Shown here piece by piece: positions 23,081 to 25,738 of a stretch of DNA of 25,738 nt. The position numbers and the translations under genes are program-made. Location of the stretch: assembly GCA_023621895.1 (NCBI GenBank), contig JAMOAF010000016.1:1-25738 (forward strand). The letters run 5' to 3'. Position 1 is the first letter of the stretch. Each line of letters begins with the position of its first letter. Below the pieces are notes generated by a model, which saw nothing but the letters and a program-made list of their open reading frames with translations, had not been told where the DNA came from and did not search any database. The stretch comes from Planctomycetota bacterium (GTDB lineage: Bacteria > Planctomycetota > Planctomycetia > Pirellulales > Thermoguttaceae).

Positions 23081-23433
23081 GGCGCAGCTCCCGGAAGTTG
23101 AGGGACAACACCGCGCATCGTAATGGCCGCAGCGCGGCGAAGCAAGCAATCGCGCCCCGCGAGTCCGCGTGTGCCGTTATCCCGGGCAACGTCAAGGCCC
23201 AGTCCCCCGTGTTCGGACTTGAGGATCGCGCAAAGCGTCCACTCAATGGCAATGTCGGCAAAATCGAGGTCGATCGTGACCAGGGCCCGCCCCTCGTCGT
23301 GGCACACTGCCGCGACCTGATCGTCCGGGCGACCCACAAGCTGCTGCTCGTGTACGGTCTTGGCCTCGTGCCCGGCCTGGGCAAGCAGTCGGGCCGCCTC
23401 GATCGGCAGGTTTTCGTCGATCTTGAACTGCAT
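23077..23433 (-). CDS. DUF5615 PIN-like protein, probable toxin, divergent C-terminus
   Basis: 118 residues. The first half is a clear DUF5615 PIN-like domain: 'MQFKIDENLPIEAARLLAQAGHEAKTV' (acidic Asp6/Glu7) and 'CHDEGRALVTIDLDFADI' (Asp55/Asp57). Members usually pair with DUF433 antitoxins and are thought to be ribonuclease toxins. After residue 60 the expected 'ypPgehpGIivLR' strand is not recognisable; the frame instead continues through 'EWTLCAILKSEHGGLGLDVARD' to a stop that overlaps the next gene's start. This tail may be an altered or decayed C-terminus. The start overlaps the DUF433 stop by one base (TGATG). Confidence 0.75.
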   Translation of the reverse strand: MQFKIDENLPIEAARLLAQAGHEAKTVHEQQLVGRPDDQVAAVCHDEGRALVTIDLDFADIAIEWTLCAILKSEHGGLGLDVARDNGTRGLAGRDCLLRRAAAITMRGVVPQLPGAAP

Positions 23434-23669
23434 CACACGGTGCCTTGCGGAAACGGCACAAAGCGTTCTCGCACCACCTCGGCGGCGTAGCGGAGTGCGG
23501 CCTCGATGTCTTCCGGCTTTAAGGAGGGATAGCCTGCCAGGATCTCCTCCTGGCTCACGCCCGCGGCCACGTTGTCCACGACGACCGACACCATCACCCG
23601 CGTCCCCTTGATGCACGCCTTGCCGTGGCAGATTGCGGGGTCCACCGAAATGCGGTCTTGCCAGTTCAT
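23433..23669 (-). CDS. DUF433 antitoxin-type protein
   Basis: 78 residues, the normal length for DUF433. The full pattern is present: 'RISVDPAICHGKACIKGTRV' then 'VVVDNVAAGVSQEEILAGYP' and 'LKPEDIEAALRYAAE'. The fold is a small helix-turn-helix-like domain; such proteins pair with DUF5615 PIN-like partners, as here, and probably bind DNA and neutralise the toxin. A strong AGGAG ribosome-binding site sits 6 nt before the ATG. Together with the next gene it forms a compact toxin-antitoxin-like module, with translational coupling by one-base overlap. Confidence 0.93.
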   Translation of the reverse strand: MNWQDRISVDPAICHGKACIKGTRVMVSVVVDNVAAGVSQEEILAGYPSLKPEDIEAALRYAAEVVRERFVPFPQGTV

Positions 23670-24092
23670 GGGAAACTCCTGGAACGGGAAAGGGATTCAC
23701 GCCGGAGGCACGGAAAACACGGAGGACGTTTCCTGCCGGACTCTGTAACCTTTCGATTGCACTCGCCAGCAAGGGGCGTCACCTACCATCTCGAAAAGCC
23801 GACCCCGTCCCTGCTTGCTGCAATTGTAGCCAATCCTATCGACGGAGTGAATATGTAGGGCTAGATTCCCCATTTGTCTTTGGGACTTACCTTTTTCCAG
23901 CGGCGGCAGCTCGCCCGGTCACTCCTGGGCCAGCGCGGGGCTCGTCAGCGGACGGGCGCCGGTTCTTTCTGTGCCGAAGGCACATCCCTAGGCCAGCCCA
24001 GGGTGCAGCACGGCGAGTGAAACGAGCCGTGCGCGGGCCCTGGGTCACGGGCTTCAGAACACAAAAGAGCGGACGGTGAGGTGCATCCCGAA
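23670..24092. other. Intergenic region with structured repeat copy A
   Basis: About 420 bp upstream of the DUF433 gene and beyond the 3' end of the NPYESP gene. It should hold the promoter of the toxin-antitoxin module near 23690-23760. The remainder is repeat copy A (23835-24047). No coding region seen. Confidence 0.6.
23835..24047 (+). repeat. Dispersed ~210-bp structured repeat, copy A
   Basis: Directly repeated at 25363-25574. The left part is diverged but alignable (CTATCGRCGGAG, TAGGGCT, CATTT-TCTTTGGG, CGGCAGCT). The 77-nt core (23971-24047) differs from the other copy at only two positions. Hairpins in the core: GTGCC-GAA-GGCAC, and an outer CCCAGGG/CCCTGGG stem enclosing a perfect 7-bp GCACGGC/GCCGTGC stem with an 11-nt loop containing GAGTGAAACGA. 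Confidence 0.85.
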
Positions 24093-24533
24093 CTACGCCG
24101 GATCAACCGGCCTTCGATCGCCGCTGATCAGTATGCCAGCCGCAAACGCAGCCCCTATAACCAGGCCGATGAGTGTCATTCCCAGCCCCTGAGCTCGCAG
24201 CCCAGTCGAGGCTCCGATCAACCCTGGGGGACCGACAGTGGCTATCACTGCATAGCCAAGACGTCGTGCCCTTGCGGTTGGATCGATCGGCCAGTTGCGC
24301 GACCGCAAGCGATAGAACAGACCGCCGAGTAGAGCGCCTGGGACCACCGTGAGGAACCCGAGTGTGCCTTCATTTGCCAAGAGTGGCATCCCTACGACGC
24401 CGCCGATCAAAGCAGAGAACGCGATAACCATTGCAGGGCCACGTCGACGGCCGACTCCGCCCCGTCGTTTGCCGTGACTTGACTTCGTCAGGCTTTTCGG
24501 CGATTCGTACGGGTTGATGTTTTCTGGGGACAT
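24093..24533 (-). CDS. Small membrane protein with N-terminal NPYESP motif
   Basis: 146 residues. It begins MSPENINPYESPKS, the short 'NPY.SP' N-terminal motif seen at the start of many planctomycete membrane proteins of unknown role. A basic stretch (residues 16-32, KSSHGKRRGGVGRRRG) precedes four hydrophobic segments at about 33-52, 56-74, 92-110 and 117-137, rich in Gly and Ala. AAGG 6 nt upstream supports the ATG at 24533-24531. I recognise no functional family. It sits between the two direct repeat copies in an accessory-looking stretch. Confidence 0.75.
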   Translation of the reverse strand: MSPENINPYESPKSLTKSSHGKRRGGVGRRRGPAMVIAFSALIGGVVGMPLLANEGTLGFLTVVPGALLGGLFYRLRSRNWPIDPTARARRLGYAVIATVGPPGLIGASTGLRAQGLGMTLIGLVIGAAFAAGILISGDRRPVDPA

Positions 24534-24640
24534 CGCAAGCCTTGGCCAGGAAACGCAAAAACACCGCTCACGACCGCTCGGTCCCTGCCCTTTAAAAACG
24601 TGAGCAAATCACCGCTGCCGGCCTATTCGGCTATGTGCCG

Positions 24641-24683
24641 CGTTAGCCAGGCGGGGCAACCTGCCCGGCTAGCCGCTTTTTTG
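24641..24683. repeat. Cruciform-type inverted repeat between two small genes
   Basis: GCGTTAGCC...GGCTAGCCGC outer arms enclose GGGGCA-ACC-TGCCC, followed on the plus strand by TTTTTT. There is no plus-strand gene upstream, so it is unlikely to be a working terminator for a visible gene in that direction; it may serve as a 3' hairpin for the minus-strand gene ending at 24699, or be another short dispersed palindrome. Confidence 0.45.
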
Positions 24684-24698
24684 GTCGGTACGGATACC

Positions 24699-25103
24699 TC
24701 ATCGGATCAGGAACGCCCGAGCCAGCTCCCTTATCCGCAGCCAATCCTCATGCCGTTGGAATCCCGCGTTCGTCCAGAAATACTCGTCGAATGCCTCGCC
24801 CCCGAAACTGCGGCGGCTGAGGATTGCATCGATTTCCGTGGCGACGCGCATGACCTCAAGGCCGGCGGCGTCCGGGTATTTTTCAAGGATGACTTGACGG
24901 AAGTGGCCCAGGTCATTGCCCTGGTCGTCTGGGATGGAGATGCGGCCTCCACCGATCCGACTAATCGAATTCTGCGGCTTGTCAGCAAAACTGGCGAGCA
25001 CGGCATACAACTCGCGGAATAGCCAAATGTCGCAGTCGTCGATGCGTAACCGTTCACGGAGACTGTCCCAATTCTCGCGGCGAAAATCGCGTTTAGCTGC
25101 CAT
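24699..25103 (-). CDS. Hypothetical soluble protein
   Basis: 134 residues from the ATG at 25103-25101; a TTG 6 codons upstream is possible but neither has a clear ribosome-binding site. The protein is charged and aromatic with no signal peptide or TM segment. Notable stretches are 'NWDSLRERLRIDDCDIWLFRELYAVLASF' and 'GGEAFDEYFWTNAGFQRHEDWLRIRELARAFLIR', suggesting an alpha-helical fold. I do not recognise the family; composition is protein-like, so I think it is real. An inverted repeat (25039-25175) spans its start region. It lies between the two direct repeat copies. Confidence 0.6.
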   Translation of the reverse strand: MAAKRDFRRENWDSLRERLRIDDCDIWLFRELYAVLASFADKPQNSISRIGGGRISIPDDQGNDLGHFRQVILEKYPDAAGLEVMRVATEIDAILSRRSFGGEAFDEYFWTNAGFQRHEDWLRIRELARAFLIR

Positions 25104-25614
25104 GAGAAGTCTGCACGCCAAGAAAATAGGGCTATCCCCCTCGGGCGAGCCGCGGGGTGTGAACGGTTACATCGATGCGGTCAGCCACCAAAACCGAACC
25201 GTTCGCCTCTGTAATTCTACCGCCGGATTTTCGCGGCCACTGGCCGTATTGTACCGCCCTGGCAGGGCACTGCAATATCAGAGTCGCACGTCGCGGCAGA
25301 GCGGCAGCAGTTCAGCTCGTGCGCAGCAGTTAACATTCAAAGGGATGTCAATAGGAAAATGGACTCTATCGGCGGAGCGGGTATATAGGGCTCGTTGCCT
25401 CATTTCTCTTTGGGGCTTGCTTCTTTTCGACCGCGGCAGCTTGCCAGGTCAGCCCAGGGCTGCGTGTCTCGTGAGCCGACGAGGGCCGGTTCCTGCCGTG
25501 CCGAAGGCACATCCCTAGGCCAGCCCAGGGTGGAGCACGGCGAGTGAAACGAGACGTGCGCGGGCCCTGGGTCATAGGCCACGCGAAAGAGGGAAAGCCC
25601 CAACGGGGGCGGGC
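25104..25614. other. Intergenic region with structured repeat copy B
   Basis: About 510 bp. It contains the right arm of the inverted repeat described in the findings (25159-25175), a stretch without recognisable features (25180-25360), repeat copy B (25363-25574), and a GCCCC-AACG-GGGGC type hairpin near 25596-25610 that resembles a common planctomycete intergenic palindrome. No coding region could be supported. Confidence 0.6.
25363..25574 (+). repeat. Dispersed ~210-bp structured repeat, copy B
   Basis: Same orientation as copy A at 23835. The 77-nt core (25498-25574) has two differences from copy A: G at 25533 for C, and A at 25554 for C. The second breaks one base pair of the inner stem. 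The sequence GTGCCGAAGGCAC and the outer CCCAGGG/CCCTGGG stem are unchanged. Confidence 0.85.
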
Positions 25615-25738
25615 CTAATGACGCGGACCAACGTCGTCGATCAAGATCGCGGGTGAATCAACGCCTTGTTTGAGGAGAGTGGCGCGAGCAATCAAGCCAA
25701 GGTTGATGGTCTGTGGGACGGTCGCCGACGTGCACCAG
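25615..25738 (-). CDS. Possible C-terminal end of a gene cut by the window edge
   Basis: On the minus strand one frame is open from the window edge to a TAG at 25617-25615, giving 40 residues ending 'LLKQGVDSPAILIDDVGPRH'. The residue mix and codon pattern look protein-like (TINLGLIARATLL precedes), but the fragment is short, and a plus-strand frame is also open near the edge. No family recognised. Confidence 0.35.
   Translation of the reverse strand, partial: WCTSATVPQTINLGLIARATLLKQGVDSPAILIDDVGPRH

Noticed and set aside
21758..23101. 447-residue plus-strand open frame
   Set aside because: Antisense shadow of the DMFase-like gene.
23835..25574. Repeat pair considered as insertion-sequence ends or CRISPR-like repeats
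   Set aside because: Copies are in direct orientation, about 210 bp long with internal hairpins, with no transposase between them and only two copies; they do not fit IS ends or a CRISPR array.

Overview
The window is GC-rich and looks like chromosomal DNA of a planctomycete, probably of the Pirellula group. Supporting signs are a DUF1559 protein with a type IV pilin-like N-terminus, a small membrane protein starting with the planctomycete 'NPYESP' motif, many lineage-type lipoproteins of unknown function, and numerous short palindromic and heptamer repeats in the spacers. No rRNA, tRNA, CRISPR array, insertion sequence or phage gene was seen.

Left part (1-6.6 kb): a 42-bp-period palindromic repeat at the edge, two planctomycete-type hypothetical genes (one a lipoprotein with a CsgG/TolB-N-like look), ispG of the MEP isoprenoid pathway, then a tight minus-strand operon (ClpP-like protein, lipoprotein, ApbE flavin transferase) tail-to-tail with ispG. 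An 8-cysteine ferredoxin too short for ordinary ORF cut-offs lies just upstream on the same strand.

Middle (6.6-18.3 kb): a secreted M28/DUF4910-like peptidase-fold protein, a DUF1559 protein with an aberrant 3' end, and then the most coherent block. This is a membrane histidine kinase, an NtrC-type sigma-54 activator overlapping it by 4 bases, a near-consensus sigma-54 promoter with a 33-bp dyad about 115 bp upstream of the expected start, and a two-gene operon (HlyD/Alg44-like membrane-fusion protein plus a processive GT2 glycosyltransferase). The layout suggests a self-contained signal-to-exopolysaccharide switch: the kinase senses an envelope signal, the activator binds the dyad, and sigma-54 polymerase makes the synthase/secretion pair.

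Right part (18.3-25.7 kb): a thioredoxin lipoprotein, a TSUP anion exporter with its usual DUF1634 partner, a YqgE/AlgH protein with a good terminator, a secreted protein of the N,N-dimethylformamidase-beta-like family, and a DUF433/DUF5615 toxin-antitoxin-like pair. The last 2 kb is accessory-looking: two small unknown genes bracketed by two direct copies of a ~210-bp structured repeat whose 77-nt core differs at only two positions, plus a possible partial gene at the right edge.
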